Shown: positions 23,140-34,676, numbered from the stretch's first letter. The stretch is DNA of 64,000 nucleotides from Onchidella celtica (GCA_963931925.1 OZ007567.1:89632998-89696997), one strand, 5' to 3'. The notes: generated from the letters alone by a model not told the origin. Numbers and translations are program-made.

Positions 23140-26100
23140 TCAGAGGTCCAATCTCTGGGGTTGTCTGTGTGGGCGGCTGGACCGTCGCACAGGAGGTAGG
23201 CGCTGGGAAGTTGTCATCCCAGGTTGAGGGTCCGGTCGGGCTGCAGGTGGCTGGCAAGGGTGGTGAGCCGGGAAGTACCAGACATCGGTCGACGCAGGCA
23301 GTGGAGGCGGGTGCTGTGGACGTGTGTTGACCACTGGGGGGTGAAATAACCGCAAGAGGTCTCCGTTGACCGCAGAGGCATCTCCATCTGGGTTTCTGAT
23401 GGTAAAGTAACCACCATGAGGCGGGGGAACAGACAGGACGGTGTGTACAGGACCGGGGTACGGGTCCTGGATCTTGTGTCGACCAGGATAGTGGTGCTTG
23501 ACAAGGACATGGTCGCCCGGCTGAAGATGGGCGGCGTTGTGGGGGGTCGTCCTTCGTGCGTCCTGCAGAAGGTGCGTGGACTCCACCTTCCTCGCTACCT
23601 TCGCCCTCAGTTCGTTGAGCCGTTGTATATGCCGCTGGACGTAGTCGCCTACCGAAGTGGAGGCTGGTGTCTCGTCACCCAGATAGACATCCAATGGCAG
23701 ACGTGGTTTCCTGCCAAACAAGAGCTCGTAAGGGGACACTCCAGTGGAAGAATGGGGGGTGGCATTGTAACAGAAAGTTAATTCCGGCAGGTATTCTCGC
23801 CATCTTAACTTCTGTTCTGGGAGTAAGGTGGACAGCAGACTGAACATAGTGCGGTTGAACCGTTCGCACTGGCCGTTGCCTTGTGGATGATAAGCGGTGG
23901 TGCGGGACTTGGTGATGCCATAGTGGCTGCAGAGCTGGCGTACCACTTCAGCCTCGAACTGCCGTCCCTGGTCGGAATGTAGCCTCTCTGGAACCCCATA
24001 GTGGACAATCCACGAGTGAATGAGGTGGCGAACAACTGTCGCTGCTGTCTGGTCCTTGGTTGGCACTGCTACTGTCCACTTGGTGAAAACATCTGTCATG
24101 ACCAGTATGTTCTCGTAGCCATCAGTAGTGGGCTCAATTTTTGCGAAGTCCATGGCCACAATTTGCAAGGGGTGAGTGGCCACAAGATGACCAGTGGGTT
24201 TGGCGACACGGACAGGGGGATGCTTAGACCGCTGGCACCGCTCGCACTGTTGGCAATACTGTTGAACCATACTGGTTTGGTCTGGCCAATAGGTCCGTTG
24301 TCGTATATGGGCGAGTGTTCGCTCGGGGCCTTGATGTCCGGTGCCGTCGTGTGCAAACCTAATAGCAGTTTCACGATATTTGGATGGTAAGACTACCTGT
24401 TTTACTTCTCCATGGACTGGGTCGAGAATCTTCCGCACTAGTATGCTGTCGTGGATGGAAAGCTTGTGCCACTGTTTCAGTATGGCGAGGGTGTCACTAG
24501 TTAGGTCTTTGCGCTCTATGGCTGTGGGTTTTTGTTGCGCCCTTACTGCTCGGTAGACAACTTGGATGGCTGGATCATCTTCTTGGGCAGCTGCTAGGTC
24601 TTCGTTATTGAGGGAGGGAATAAGGGCTTTGGCAGGAGACAGGTGCAGATGGTTCACAAACACTTCTCCAACCGTGGTGGCAACTTCCAATGGGAGGTGT
24701 GTGGTAGACTGCAGGCAGGCGGAAGCAATAGTTACCAATTCATCAGCGTCCTCGTCGGGTGGTGCCGGAAGGGGGTGTCGGGACAGAGCATCAGCATTCG
24801 CATTTTCCTTCCCCGAGCGGTACTTGATATCAAAGTTGAACATTGCGAGCTCAGCTATCCAGCGTTGTTCCACTGCACTGCGTTTGGAAGACAGAATGTG
24901 ACTTAGGGGGTTGTTATCGGTGTATACGGTGAAGCAGTTGCCCAGCAAATATCCCCGGTATTTCTCGGTTATGGCCCACTTCATTGCTAGTAGTTCCAGC
25001 TTGTATGAACTGTATCCACGCATCTTCCTCTCGTTGGGCCTCAATCCTCTGCTTGCGTAAGAGATTACACGTCGTCGTCCGTCCTTCTCCTGGCTGAGGA
25101 CAGCACCTAGACCTTCATGGCTAGCATCTACTTCCAAGACGAAAGGCTTGTCGAAATCAGGGTAGGCCAACACTACTGCGTCGCTGTAGAGGGCATCTCG
25201 CAGTTCCAGGAAGGCTTGTCGGCATTCAGTCGTCCATAGCTCACCCAGTTTTTGGTGCTTCTTGTAGCTGCCTTGGTTCTGCTGGTTTGCCTTGCTGATG
25301 ACTTCATGGAGGGGGCGGGCCATTCTGGCGAAATGCTTTATGAAACGACGGTAATAGCCCACCATCCCCAGAAAAGTCCTTAGGTCTCTCATGGTCTTCG
25401 GCATAGGATATTCCGTTATGGCGCGGACCTTGTCTTCATCAGTAGAGATCCCCTCATTCGAGATAGTGTGTCCTAGGAAGGGTACTGAAGAGCGGGCAAA
25501 TGAGCACTTGTTGGGATTTAACCTGACGCCAATGGTGCGAAGTCGAGTGAAGACAGACTCCAGTCTCTCCAGATGTTCGGTAAGGGTTGGCGAAAAGACT
25601 AACAGGTCGTCCAGGTAGACCAGCAGTATCTTGAATATGAAGTCACTCATTGTGGACTGCATCAATCGCTGGAAGGTGGCCGGGGCGTTGCACAGACCAA
25701 AGGGCATCCTATTGTATTCGTACAGGCCAAAGGGGCAGATGAAAGCAGTCTTCTCTCGAGATTCTTCCGACATAGCAACTTGATGGTAACCACTGGCGAG
25801 GTCTAGGGTTGAGAAGAATTTTGAGCCACCTAGTATGTCTAAACACTCGTCAATCCTGGGAAGTGGGAATGCGTCCTTCCTGGTTATGTTGTTCAGCTGG
25901 CGGTAGTCGACACAGAGTCTCAGCTCGCCTGACTTCTTGCGGCAAACAACAATGGGTGAGGCATAGGGGCTACTACTTGGTTGGATCACGCCACGACGCA
26001 AGAGGTCCTCAATATGTTCTTGCACTTCCTTCAACTGAGATGGCGGGATCCTTCGGTATGGTTGGGAGACTGGCGTGTCATCCGTCACTACTATATTATG

Positions 26101-27072
26101 TTGCACTCTATCCGTATATCCCAGTTCAGCGTCCGTCCAGGCAAAGACATCTTGGTGTGTGACCAGTAAGTCCCTTAGCGTGGTTTGCTCGTGGTTGTTC
26201 AGGGTTGGGATTGAAACCATCTCGGTAAGCTTTTGTAGAGCCTCAGGTGTGGGGCCTTGTCTTGGTGGGTGATTAACGGGGGACCTCGGCGACTCGCAGT
26301 TGACGTGGTTGACATGTACAGCAGGACTGGCAGGGTATATCTTTCCCAGAGGGGCACGGGCTGGCAAAACAACATCTTCATCCGTCTCATTCATGACTAG
26401 AACCTTCAGCTTCCCATCTATTGGAGTCACATAGGTTGTCAGAACAGCCAAGCCTCGGCGTGGACCATCTACTATCGCTTCTAAAATTACCGTCTCTTGG
26501 TTTCGGGTATTGCCTCCTGTTGCTACTACTGTCTTGACGGTGCGAGCTGGTATCACCGTGGCTTGCTTGGGGGCTCTAGCGTAGGGGTGCTGCTGTTGTG
26601 AGGAGTTTGGTGAGGGCAAGGTTACATCCAGATGGTTTAGGACGTTCATCCCTATCAGGCACGAATTCAGGGCAGGACCGTCCCCGCTCAGGACGAAGAC
26701 TATTCGATCTTGGGCTGTCTGTCCATCCACTGTCACATCAGCAACCATGTACCCCTCATATGGAATGCTGAGTCCATTCGCCGCGGTCAGTTGGTAGTGT
26801 TGAGTGGGCCTCTGCAATTTTCCCTTGAAGTGCCGCTGGTAGATCGCCGAGGTGACAGTCGTGACTTGTGATCCGGTATCGATGGTCCCAGTGACTGGTA
26901 TTCCATTCAACTGTACCGTCCTGACAGGGAGCTCCCCAACCGCTCGTCGTGTGAATGAGTCCTCACTTGACCCATCTGTAGCCGGACTCTGGTCTACAGG
27001 GGTCGCCCTTCCCCCTGTGGCTTGCGTGGATAGCGGCGGCAGTCCTTTGCGAAGTGTCCCTGTCGTCCACAC
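23140..27072 (-). CDS. pol: Retrotransposon pol polyprotein (intact, 1310 residues)
   Basis: A single open frame. The aspartic protease shows IDTGS (D65), the reverse transcriptase VYLDD (486-489 region) with MPFGLCNAP upstream, and RNase H EVDAS (D649) and YTDN (D719). The integrase has an HHCC zinc site (H908, H913, C940, C943 region), D975, D1034 and E1070 as the DDE triad, and a C-terminal GPY/F-like stretch around GPVHTVL. No chromodomain is apparent. It lacks its own obvious initiation context and overlaps gag by 79 nt in the -1 frame, so expression by -1 frameshifting is likely. All catalytic residues named are present, so this copy may still supply enzyme. Confidence 0.95.
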   Translation of the reverse strand: MWTTGTLRKGLPPLSTQATGGRATPVDQSPATDGSSEDSFTRRAVGELPVRTVQLNGIPVTGTIDTGSQVTTVTSAIYQRHFKGKLQRPTQHYQLTAANGLSIPYEGYMVADVTVDGQTAQDRIVFVLSGDGPALNSCLIGMNVLNHLDVTLPSPNSSQQQHPYARAPKQATVIPARTVKTVVATGGNTRNQETVILEAIVDGPRRGLAVLTTYVTPIDGKLKVLVMNETDEDVVLPARAPLGKIYPASPAVHVNHVNCESPRSPVNHPPRQGPTPEALQKLTEMVSIPTLNNHEQTTLRDLLVTHQDVFAWTDAELGYTDRVQHNIVVTDDTPVSQPYRRIPPSQLKEVQEHIEDLLRRGVIQPSSSPYASPIVVCRKKSGELRLCVDYRQLNNITRKDAFPLPRIDECLDILGGSKFFSTLDLASGYHQVAMSEESREKTAFICPFGLYEYNRMPFGLCNAPATFQRLMQSTMSDFIFKILLVYLDDLLVFSPTLTEHLERLESVFTRLRTIGVRLNPNKCSFARSSVPFLGHTISNEGISTDEDKVRAITEYPMPKTMRDLRTFLGMVGYYRRFIKHFARMARPLHEVISKANQQNQGSYKKHQKLGELWTTECRQAFLELRDALYSDAVVLAYPDFDKPFVLEVDASHEGLGAVLSQEKDGRRRVISYASRGLRPNERKMRGYSSYKLELLAMKWAITEKYRGYLLGNCFTVYTDNNPLSHILSSKRSAVEQRWIAELAMFNFDIKYRSGKENANADALSRHPLPAPPDEDADELVTIASACLQSTTHLPLEVATTVGEVFVNHLHLSPAKALIPSLNNEDLAAAQEDDPAIQVVYRAVRAQQKPTAIERKDLTSDTLAILKQWHKLSIHDSILVRKILDPVHGEVKQVVLPSKYRETAIRFAHDGTGHQGPERTLAHIRQRTYWPDQTSMVQQYCQQCERCQRSKHPPVRVAKPTGHLVATHPLQIVAMDFAKIEPTTDGYENILVMTDVFTKWTVAVPTKDQTAATVVRHLIHSWIVHYGVPERLHSDQGRQFEAEVVRQLCSHYGITKSRTTAYHPQGNGQCERFNRTMFSLLSTLLPEQKLRWREYLPELTFCYNATPHSSTGVSPYELLFGRKPRLPLDVYLGDETPASTSVGDYVQRHIQRLNELRAKVARKVESTHLLQDARRTTPHNAAHLQPGDHVLVKHHYPGRHKIQDPYPGPVHTVLSVPPPHGGYFTIRNPDGDASAVNGDLLRLFHPPVVNTRPQHPPPLPASTDVWYFPAHHPCQPPAARPDPQPGMTTSQRLPPVRRSSRPHRQPQRLDL

Positions 27073-27642
27073 TGGAAACAGGCTCCTGGTCCCCTCTCAG
27101 ATCGTTGCCCCCTCGTCCTCCTTCTCCGGTGGCTGAGTGGCTCCTCCTCAGCCAACCGAGACAGGAGAGCTTCCATTTTCTCCAGCCTGCCGTTGAGATC
27201 AGCGATGGCCCGGTCGCTGGTGTTAGCAGTGGCGGCGGCGGAGTGTTGGGGTGGCCTGTTGTCAGCCCTGGTCGCAATGGCTTGGACGTGGCTGTCGGGG
27301 TGTCCCCTGTCGTCATACCAGCGGATGGCAGTGTTCCGGATGTCCAGGAAGGTGGCATCTGGATGCTGGAACCTGTATTCACGGAGCTGGGCCGTGAGCG
27401 ATTCGCTTGAGAGGGCCCCCATGAAGATGTCCCTCAGGATGCTCTCTTCATATATGGGCTCCCTCAGGGCAGACTGGCGCTTGGTAAGGGCGTCGAACAT
27501 ATCCCTCAGCCGATGGGAGAAACCCCTCACCGTCTCCCCTGGTCGTTGGCGGCACTGGCTCAGGGCTATGAACAGGTCGCTGGGTGACCGGTGTTCTCCG
27601 AAAGCCTCCAGTATACACTGGAGAGCTCTCTCAGGATCTCGC
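26994..27642 (-). pseudogene. gag: Retrotransposon gag, 5' end missing
   Basis: The capsid-like part (RPGETVRGFSHRLRDMF) is open right up to the 5' LTR edge at 27642, with no start Met in that stretch. A nucleocapsid knuckle CFQCGRQGHFAKDC (CCHC) lies near the end, before the stop at 26994. The first Met inside the frame, at 27530, would skip part of the capsid. The truncation means this copy cannot make normal Gag, though it could be mobilised in trans only if packaging signals survive, which is doubtful. Confidence 0.85.
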
Positions 27643-28605
27643 TGCTACCGCCACATGCCTTATGGGGCGGGGTGGCGATGGCAAGCGTCGGCTCTGTCTC
27701 TGCGTCTATGATGGAGTGTCTTGACCACTCGAACCGCATCTTATTTATTAGCCCGCGCGGACGTCCGAGAGAGCTATTACGTAGCCCGTGTTGCACAAGT
27801 GAAAGGCTCGGACATGGAGTCCAGCCCGACAACATAACCGGTTAGGGTCCTAACACAATCGAATTTACAGTACGGTTAAAAGGGTGCACACAAAAGTCAA
27901 TTAGGTATCCCAGTAAACTGCAGAAATTACTCTAACGACCCCTCCAGCAATAATTGAATAAATTTGACCCAGGTTGGATTTATCGGGGATAACATGCGTC
28001 TAACTCGTGGTTTACTTTAAATCCGAGATCCTCTCATTAATCATTTCAATAGGACACGTGCATCAAAGTACAACGAAATTGGTACCATTATAAAGTAGAA
28101 ACTTGCTGCTACAATTCCAACTGACTACTTATACCAGAAACCCGGTAATAGTTTTAATATAAATTTTCAAAGTGTCAGGACTAACAACATTCGACAATTT
28201 TGTGCGGGATACTTTCGTCCATTAATACGACGTATCTCCATTGATAACAAACGTTATCATGAGTACCTATTTTGTACCGATCGGGTATTGTCTACTCTCA
28301 AAAATGAATTCGGGTTCCCGTCTTTCTGTCGGTGGATAACAACGAAGGAGCGAGTTGTAAGAAACTTAAAGCCATGATATAAGAGTTGGAAGCCCGGTGG
28401 TCAAAATTTCCAATTGACCAATCAAAATGCGCGCTTTTCACCGTGATGTGAATAACGGGTCCCGCGCTAGTATTACAAGGGAAATAATCCAATTAATGGT
28501 GCTCGGCCAAGTGTCCATAAACTACTATGAGTGGCCGTCCCTCACTCACGCACTAGAGCTACCATGAAAGCACATTAAAAATAAAAAGTCGTTCATCCTC
28601 TCACA
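27643..28605 (-). repeat. 5' LTR of the Ty3/Gypsy element
   Basis: It matches the left LTR base for base as far as I could compare, including the polyadenylation signal (27744-27749). Its inner edge joins gag directly instead of a primer-binding site. Confidence 0.93.
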
Positions 28606-28994
28606 CTAACAACAACTGTTTCAGTGGCGGCACATACATACATGCATTATACAAATTCCACCTATGATGTTGCACCGCTGTCTATTTTCTCTTGCATGAG
28701 TAAAATTAATAAAGACAAAAAATAAAAAACAAACTCACCGACATGTAGCATTGAATGCTCATGTCAATCAAATGATTGAATATATCTGATGAAATAATAG
28801 GCTGAACATCTACATCAGTTTAGAATTATAAGGTAAAATAAGATGAAATTTTACTTATGAACAAACTGGAAACTTGGTTATGGTAAACCGTTTTACCATA
28901 ACTACACACATAAGTAACACACACACAGACACCTACATACCCCTGTACATATATACTTGACTACACCCACCTCACACATATACATTAAGTGCAG

Positions 28995-29338
28995 TTATTT
29001 CACTTTTCCCAGGACCAAATCTAAACTTAATGGATAGGGATCTTGAAATTCATGATTGTGTTGATATTCCACTTTTTTAATGGAGTTTGAAATATCGCCG
29101 TTGCCATGTTTAAATCGAAAATGCTGGAAAAGGTTTGATCTTCTTTTGGAGAAAAATGTGCACATGGAGCAATGATATTTGGCCACAATTTCCTCATGCT
29201 TTTCCGTCCAATGAATTTTAAGGTGTGTAGCTTGACGAAAGATTTTAGCACTGCACCCAGGAACAGGACAGCCCATCCCAGGCTGCCATAAATCACTTCC
29301 TGGACAGAAAGGATTCCGCAACCTGACTCTCGGAGCAC
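28995..29338 (-). CDS. Class A zinc-finger terminal exon
   Basis: About 114 residues after the acceptor TTTTGTTTTCAG. LWQPGMGCPVPGC starts a canonical class A finger 1 (C-x4-C-x13-H-x4-H, core HWTEKHE). Finger 2 is YHCSMC, SKRRSN, to HFRFKH. The tail EFQDPYPLSLDLVLG is typical. Finger 2 and the YQHNHEF stretch closely resemble the next exon to the right, so the pair probably arose by exon duplication. Confidence 0.9.
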
Positions 29339-30725
29339 CTGAAAACAAAAGACAATCAATTCAAGCATTATTTTCAAGAATTAAACCATGAAATTTGGCA
29401 CAGCTTATGCCCTATGTTCAACACGGCCTTTCTTTAGAAAAGCATGAGCAAGCAATTTCATTGAAAAATAACCTGAAGAAAGAAAACACTGAATCACTAC
29501 TTTCAGGATGTTCAGTGTGTCCAGAATGAGTTACCCCCAAAAAGTCCATGTTTCACTTTCAAAATCAAACGAAATATACAAAAGCCATACAGTTCCATAC
29601 ACAGCAAATATTTCAGTAACTAAATAATCAGCATATAAAAACATTGTTTAGACATCCAAAAAGGATGTGTGAAAAGAAACTTCTAAATTCTGAAGGATGA
29701 TGTTCTACAGGACTATTATTACTATTAACAATGTAGATAACACCATGTCTGCTTGATTTCATACTGTTAAAGAGTGAACGAAACAATTTTTACTGCAATG
29801 CTTATTGTAGTGCAAGAAGAAAGTACCTTCACTTGCACATTAAACATCAGTCTCGCATGTCAAAGGTCTTTTGAGCCAGATTCAAGTACACCTGGTTACC
29901 CATGACAAAAACGGTTGGGTCTGACATAACTGGAATTAAACATGGCAGGTGTACATGCATGATAATATGTGCTCTTGGATACCTTAGCAAACAGAAATAC
30001 ATACATTGTCATACAGTTTAAAGTAAGTTGCTTCATCTGGAAAACTGTAAATTTAATGTTGACAAAACTCTCATTACATACACAACAATAAAAAAAAACA
30101 AAACAACACTAAGACCGACAAGAAAGCACCATCACCAAAGCATGATATTTCTTCCCTCAGGACACACATGTCACTGGAGAAGGCACTCTCCTTATTAAGC
30201 AAATAGCACAGAAATGGCTTTTAATTACCATAATACCCTGATCTGATCATCTCACACTTCTGTACAGAGGTAATTGGGTCATAGCAGCACAATGTGAAAC
30301 ATTCACTGGTTTCAAATTTGACATTGCAAGAAAGAAATAAAACAACTAGGATAATGAATGAAATTTTTTAACAAAATTAAAAAAATTAATGAATGACAAT
30401 TAAAGGATGATCACCGAGATAACAAAGGTTTTACCAAAAAAAAAAAAAAAAACATAAAAAAAACTATCACAAACAAAAAAACCAAATACTCATGATAAGC
30501 ATACAATAAAACAGATCTAACCTGGAATGTCTAAAAAAGTAATGGTTTGGAGCATATGTGGAAAAATAATACTGAGTGAAGAACAATTTGAGTACATTCT
30601 ATAAACACCGAACCAGCTTGTACGAGTCATACACAAGAACTGCAATGTGTGCATTCAAGCAATGATTTCTAATTTTTTCTGAATTTAATATGCACAAATA
30701 TCATGAAATACTTCAGCTCGTTGTG
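29339..30725. other. Intron between paired class A exons
   Basis: AT-rich, with poly-A runs (about 30436-30480). No gene was seen. Confidence 0.35.
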
Positions 30726-31102
30726 TCACTGATAATAGTGCACTGATTCTGTCTCTGACATGAATTTCCTTCTCTTTCCCAAAAGATCCTCAAGAGATAG
30801 AGGACTAGGATCATTGAACTCTCTATTGTGCTGAAAGTCAATGTCCCCAATACAGTTTGCTGTATCACCATCCCCATGTCTACATTTGAAATGTATAATT
30901 ACATTGGACCTTCTCTTGCTTATGTAACTGCATGCAGAACAATGATATTTGGGGACTATCTCCTCATGTTTCTCAGTCCAGTGTTCTCGTAATCGGGCAG
31001 GTGAAGGTATTTTCTTGGCGCAGCAACCTGGCACGGGGCACCCTAGTCCTGGAAACCATATGGACGTCCCTGAACTAGATTTCTTCATCGTCTCATATGA
31101 GC
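30726..31102 (-). CDS. Class A zinc-finger terminal exon
   Basis: About 125 residues from the acceptor TTATCTCTGCAG. IWFPGLGCPVPGC leads into a regular finger 1 (HWTEKHE). Finger 2 is YHCSAC, SKRRSN, to HFKCRH. DIDFQHNREF and NDPSPLSLEDLLG form the tail. A 16-residue basic and acidic extension (KRRKFMSETES) follows the class tail, longer than in the sister exons. The sequence upstream of 31102 that stays open is intron. Confidence 0.9.
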
Positions 31103-32419
31103 CTGCAGAGATAAAAGTTACTTTATTTTTCCAATTCCAAATGTCACTGTTTTTACTAAATCCTACATGATAAAGTGATCCTAATTCTTTTATAAATCTG
31201 ACGGTGTTCAATCTCAGTTGTTGACAGCCTCTCCAAAAAGCCCTTTACCTAACAATGTATGGTGCCTCACATGGTTTAATCAACAACATGTGCCCTTAAA
31301 TTTTCTCGTGCCATCACATGAAAGACTTACAATAGTCAAGATTTTCTCCTCTGTCCACATTGTAATGATTGTGAAAGTAGAGAAACAAGGGAACTCTGCA
31401 GCCCAACATAAGCAAGGATAATTATGAATGAAGACACATTATAACATTATAACCCTGACTATGATACAGTACAGCAGTTTTCTTTTTCCTTTTTTTTACA
31501 ATAAAGTGAAGATAGGGAAACATATTCCACAGAAAATCAGAAATTCCATTAATAGACAGGCAAGGTTACTGATCAAACAGCTCATTCCAGCTTAACATAA
31601 TACATGTACTGAATAATGCTTATGGAAATACAAGTACTGTAATTATGAAATGAATACAAATCAACATAAAGACTTAAAAATCCAATGTCCACCAAAGTTG
31701 GCAGGTTGGAGATATGTTATGCTGTATTGAAAAAGTCCCTGCTACACCTGTCCATTCTTTGCTCATTTTTTATTCCATAGTATGTACGTGTAGTTTAGTA
31801 AGTGTTAAAAAAGGAAAATCCATGCATATGGAGCATTCACATTTGTTGTAACAAATTCATACATGACACAATGTGTTACTCTTTGCATGTCCAACAAAAT
31901 GTTTTTCCCGCCTCATCTTTGTTTAGGATGATCAGCAACAAAAACATGTAATCTTAAACATATAAAAGAGTTTAGGTTCTCTAAAAACACAAAAAGCTGA
32001 GAGAAACAAAAACACAAAAAGCTGAGAGACACAAAAACACAACTAAATTCTAAATAACAAACTACTGGTCACTATCGCTCACTTCCTTAGAGCTCTTAAA
32101 CGAGTGACAACAGGAACCTGAGTTACATTCAAAAACTTCATTTCTACTTGCATTGACATAAAGTCACACTTTATTATTCATCAAATGCCTGGGTGACATC
32201 ATAAGCCACACATTATCACCATTTCATAGTAAAATGTTTGTGACATCCTATGTAGTCGGAGTGTGAAACAGCTGAAATGGGAAAAGTACATGAATATGAA
32301 GCAAGCCTATGACCATATTATCCAAGCACTGAATCCCGAATTTTGTTGCAGTGTTCATGATCATGAAAGTTTGAATTAAATAAATTTGCTCTTTCATTAT
32401 TGCCACAGCTGCAATGCTG
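31103..32419. other. Intron with a short tandem repeat
   Basis: At about 31983-32042 a unit of about 26 bp (AACACAAAAAGCTGAGAGA) is repeated twice or slightly more. Nothing else was recognised. Confidence 0.5.
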
Positions 32420-32600
32420 CCATGTTAGTTATGATAGTGTGTACTCAGAGAATCCATTTCCTCTTTTAGTGGCGACAGAACACATGGAACAATAAAGTTT
32501 GCCTACAGTTCCCCATGCCTGCCGCTCAAGGACTTGTAAAGTCAGCGCATTTGTGTAACTTTCTGAGAATAGAGCCATTGAAGGAGTACCGTGAATCTGA
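32420..32600 (-). pseudogene. Decayed class A zinc-finger exon
   Basis: Within an open frame on the minus strand the segment GKLYCSMCSVATKRGN matches the second class A finger, both Cys and the KR core included. The histidines that should follow are lost (GFSEYTLS then stop). The HWxEKHE core is out of frame or destroyed, with a CATGGGGAA remnant visible in another frame. No CPVxxC half-finger and no DPxPL tail remain. This is best read as an exon of the array that died. Confidence 0.6.
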
Positions 32601-32680
32601 TAATTTACATATACATTGAACAACATTTCTAATGTAAGATGACAGACATTTAAAGAGATAATTTCAACTGTGCATGGCAA

Positions 32681-34320
32681 ACTATTACAACTAGGTTTTC
32701 ATAAACTTTTCAGGAGAAACAAAAATGTGAATAGCTTTCTCAAAAAATATTAAGAAAGGTATTTTATTTTTAAAGAAATGTTATTTAACCTTTAGTTTTC
32801 AGAATTTAGCCCACACCATTATAACAAATCCTGCCGGCTGTTAATGCCAAATGTCTCAATTTTTTTCAAAAAGTAGACTAGAGTTACAACAGTTTGCCTT
32901 GCTGCCCTTGATTTCTTACTTCATGTTTCTGTTCAGATCATTTGGGGATAAAAATATTTGTACTTTTGTACTGTTCACAACCTACAAGTGGTATAACCTA
33001 CAATCCCATGACTGATATCCTTATGCATTCTCCTGTGTTCAATCATCACACTGAACAGTGATTTCTCTACAATCTCACAGGTGTTCAATGTATTATGTCA
33101 ACACTGTCCTGATCATGTACACGGTACTATTGTAATCTGAGAATTAGTGATGTGAAATGTTTACTGAATTGCTGCCACGTATCTTAGGATAAAAATTATT
33201 GTGTCAGTCTTGTATTTTCTGATGTCGGTACGGTGTTGATTGACTGGATGATGTATGTAGTGCATGTATGTATACGATCTGAAAGATGCTATTTGGTGTT
33301 TTGGAGTTTAGTTGATTGGTTAAATTTGTTTTTTTTTTTTAGTTTTGTGTGGTATTTACTCCAATTTCTTTTTATTTTTTACTTCTTCTGACTGTAATTA
33401 TCCAAATAATCACATTTGATACAGATTAATATTCATTACACTTGGCGTATAACTGCCCAATGTTTATGTGATTTGATTTTTTCTTCAACTTTATATCATT
33501 TTCTCTGTTCTGCTTTGTCACATTTCTCCAACTTGCAAATCAAAATTCTTCTGTCTCTTACTCTCTCTGGTACACATATACCTTCCATCTTCTCACCCAG
33601 ATACATGCTGTTGAAGTGGCTTTGACCAAGAGCCATGGTAATGTATGTGCACTACAGATCTGTTCAAAAAGCTTTCAATAGGTCATAAAATTTGAAGTTA
33701 TCACATCATAAAAATAGAAGTTTCTTGCATGTGTTGTACAGTCTTGTAATTTTCATGCAGTGTGTAATTAACCTATCTATGCTCTTTAAAATGATCTTGC
33801 TAAAGATAAAAAAATAAATGAAAAGAAAACCTTGGACATATTTGATAAATTTGTTTATTCCAATGAATCATAAATTTCGAAGGAAAATAAAACAAACACA
33901 AGTACAAACTAGAGAACAATTATAAAATTGAATTTACAATAAATGAAGTGAATACATGGCAGCAACAACCTTAACACAAAAAATAAGAATATTCATTAAT
34001 AATGACTATTACACAAGTACACAGTGTCATTTACTGTCTTTGTTCTCAGGCATTTAACACACTATAATTATGTCCAGCAATATCAGTTTATAAGGTATTC
34101 CTAAAGGCAGACCAGTATGAGCACTGAAGCCTTTGACTTTGCCCCCCTAAAATAAAGCAGCAAACCACAATGTCAACTCAAATACTGGATAATATAGTGT
34201 CACCAAAATCAAATAGTTTCATGAAAGCTATGTTGAAAAAATCTATTTACGTGTACATGTATAATATTTTGTATGAGTAATTAAACACGTACTGGTTTGA
34301 AGAATAGGACTCCTAATCCG
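32681..34320. other. Intron, nothing recognised
   Basis: AT-rich, without a finger signature. The plus-strand open frame at 33416-33625 has no recognised domain. Confidence 0.35.
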
Positions 34321-34676
34321 CTAGGTTGGTGGTGGTAATCCCAATACTTGATGTACAGTTAGAGGAGAAGGATCCCTATAATTCTCATTTACTTCGTAAT
34401 GAGTGATCACCTCTGCAGAAGAGTCTTCACCATGTTTAAGGCGAATGTGGAGCCTTGCTTTATCTTTTCTTTTCACATGGCACATGCACAAAGAACAGTA
34501 GTAAACAGTAACAATTTTCTCATGTTTCACCCTCCAGTGGCGTTTGAAGTCTGTTACATCACGCAACTTCACAGCAAAACATCCACTAACAGGACAGCCA
34601 AAACCAGGTTTCCAAAGTGCTCTGAAAGGGTTGTATGCTCTCACTCTTGCAACGGTTTCTACAGAGATGACTGTAC
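34321..34676 (-). CDS. Class A zinc-finger terminal exon
   Basis: About 118 residues from the acceptor TTATCATCAG. ALWKPGFGCPVSGC opens finger 1, with KLRDVTDFKRHWRVKHE, in which the usual Glu of the EKHE core is Val. Finger 2 is YYCSLC, VKRKDK, to HIRLKH. The tail is NYRDPSPLTVHQVLG, then Pro-rich. The KLRDV-D-RHW stretch is shared with the exon at 36596, which points to a common recent parent. Confidence 0.9.

Larger units (their letters stand above)
21569..28605 (-). mobile_element. Ty3/Gypsy LTR retrotransposon, 5'-truncated inside but recent
   Basis: Two direct 963-bp LTRs (21569-22531 and 27643-28605) flank an internal part whose pol reads on the minus strand, so the right LTR is the 5' one. 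Protease, RT, RNase H and integrase occur in Ty3/Gypsy order. A polypurine tract (AGCAGGGGAGAA) lies directly inside the 3' LTR. The 5' LTR, however, runs straight into the middle of gag: leader, primer-binding site and the start of gag are absent. The flanks show no matching 4-6 bp target duplication. No env is present. The element lies in the same orientation as the zinc-finger gene. Confidence 0.93.

Noticed and set aside
23214-26390. Many shorter frames on both strands inside the retrotransposon
   Set aside because: Shadows of pol in other frames.
30726-31211. Met at 31211 as gene start, and similar upstream Mets in other zinc-finger frames
   Set aside because: These Mets lie upstream of the splice acceptor, in intron sequence; the linker and fingers conserved between exons begin only after the acceptor.
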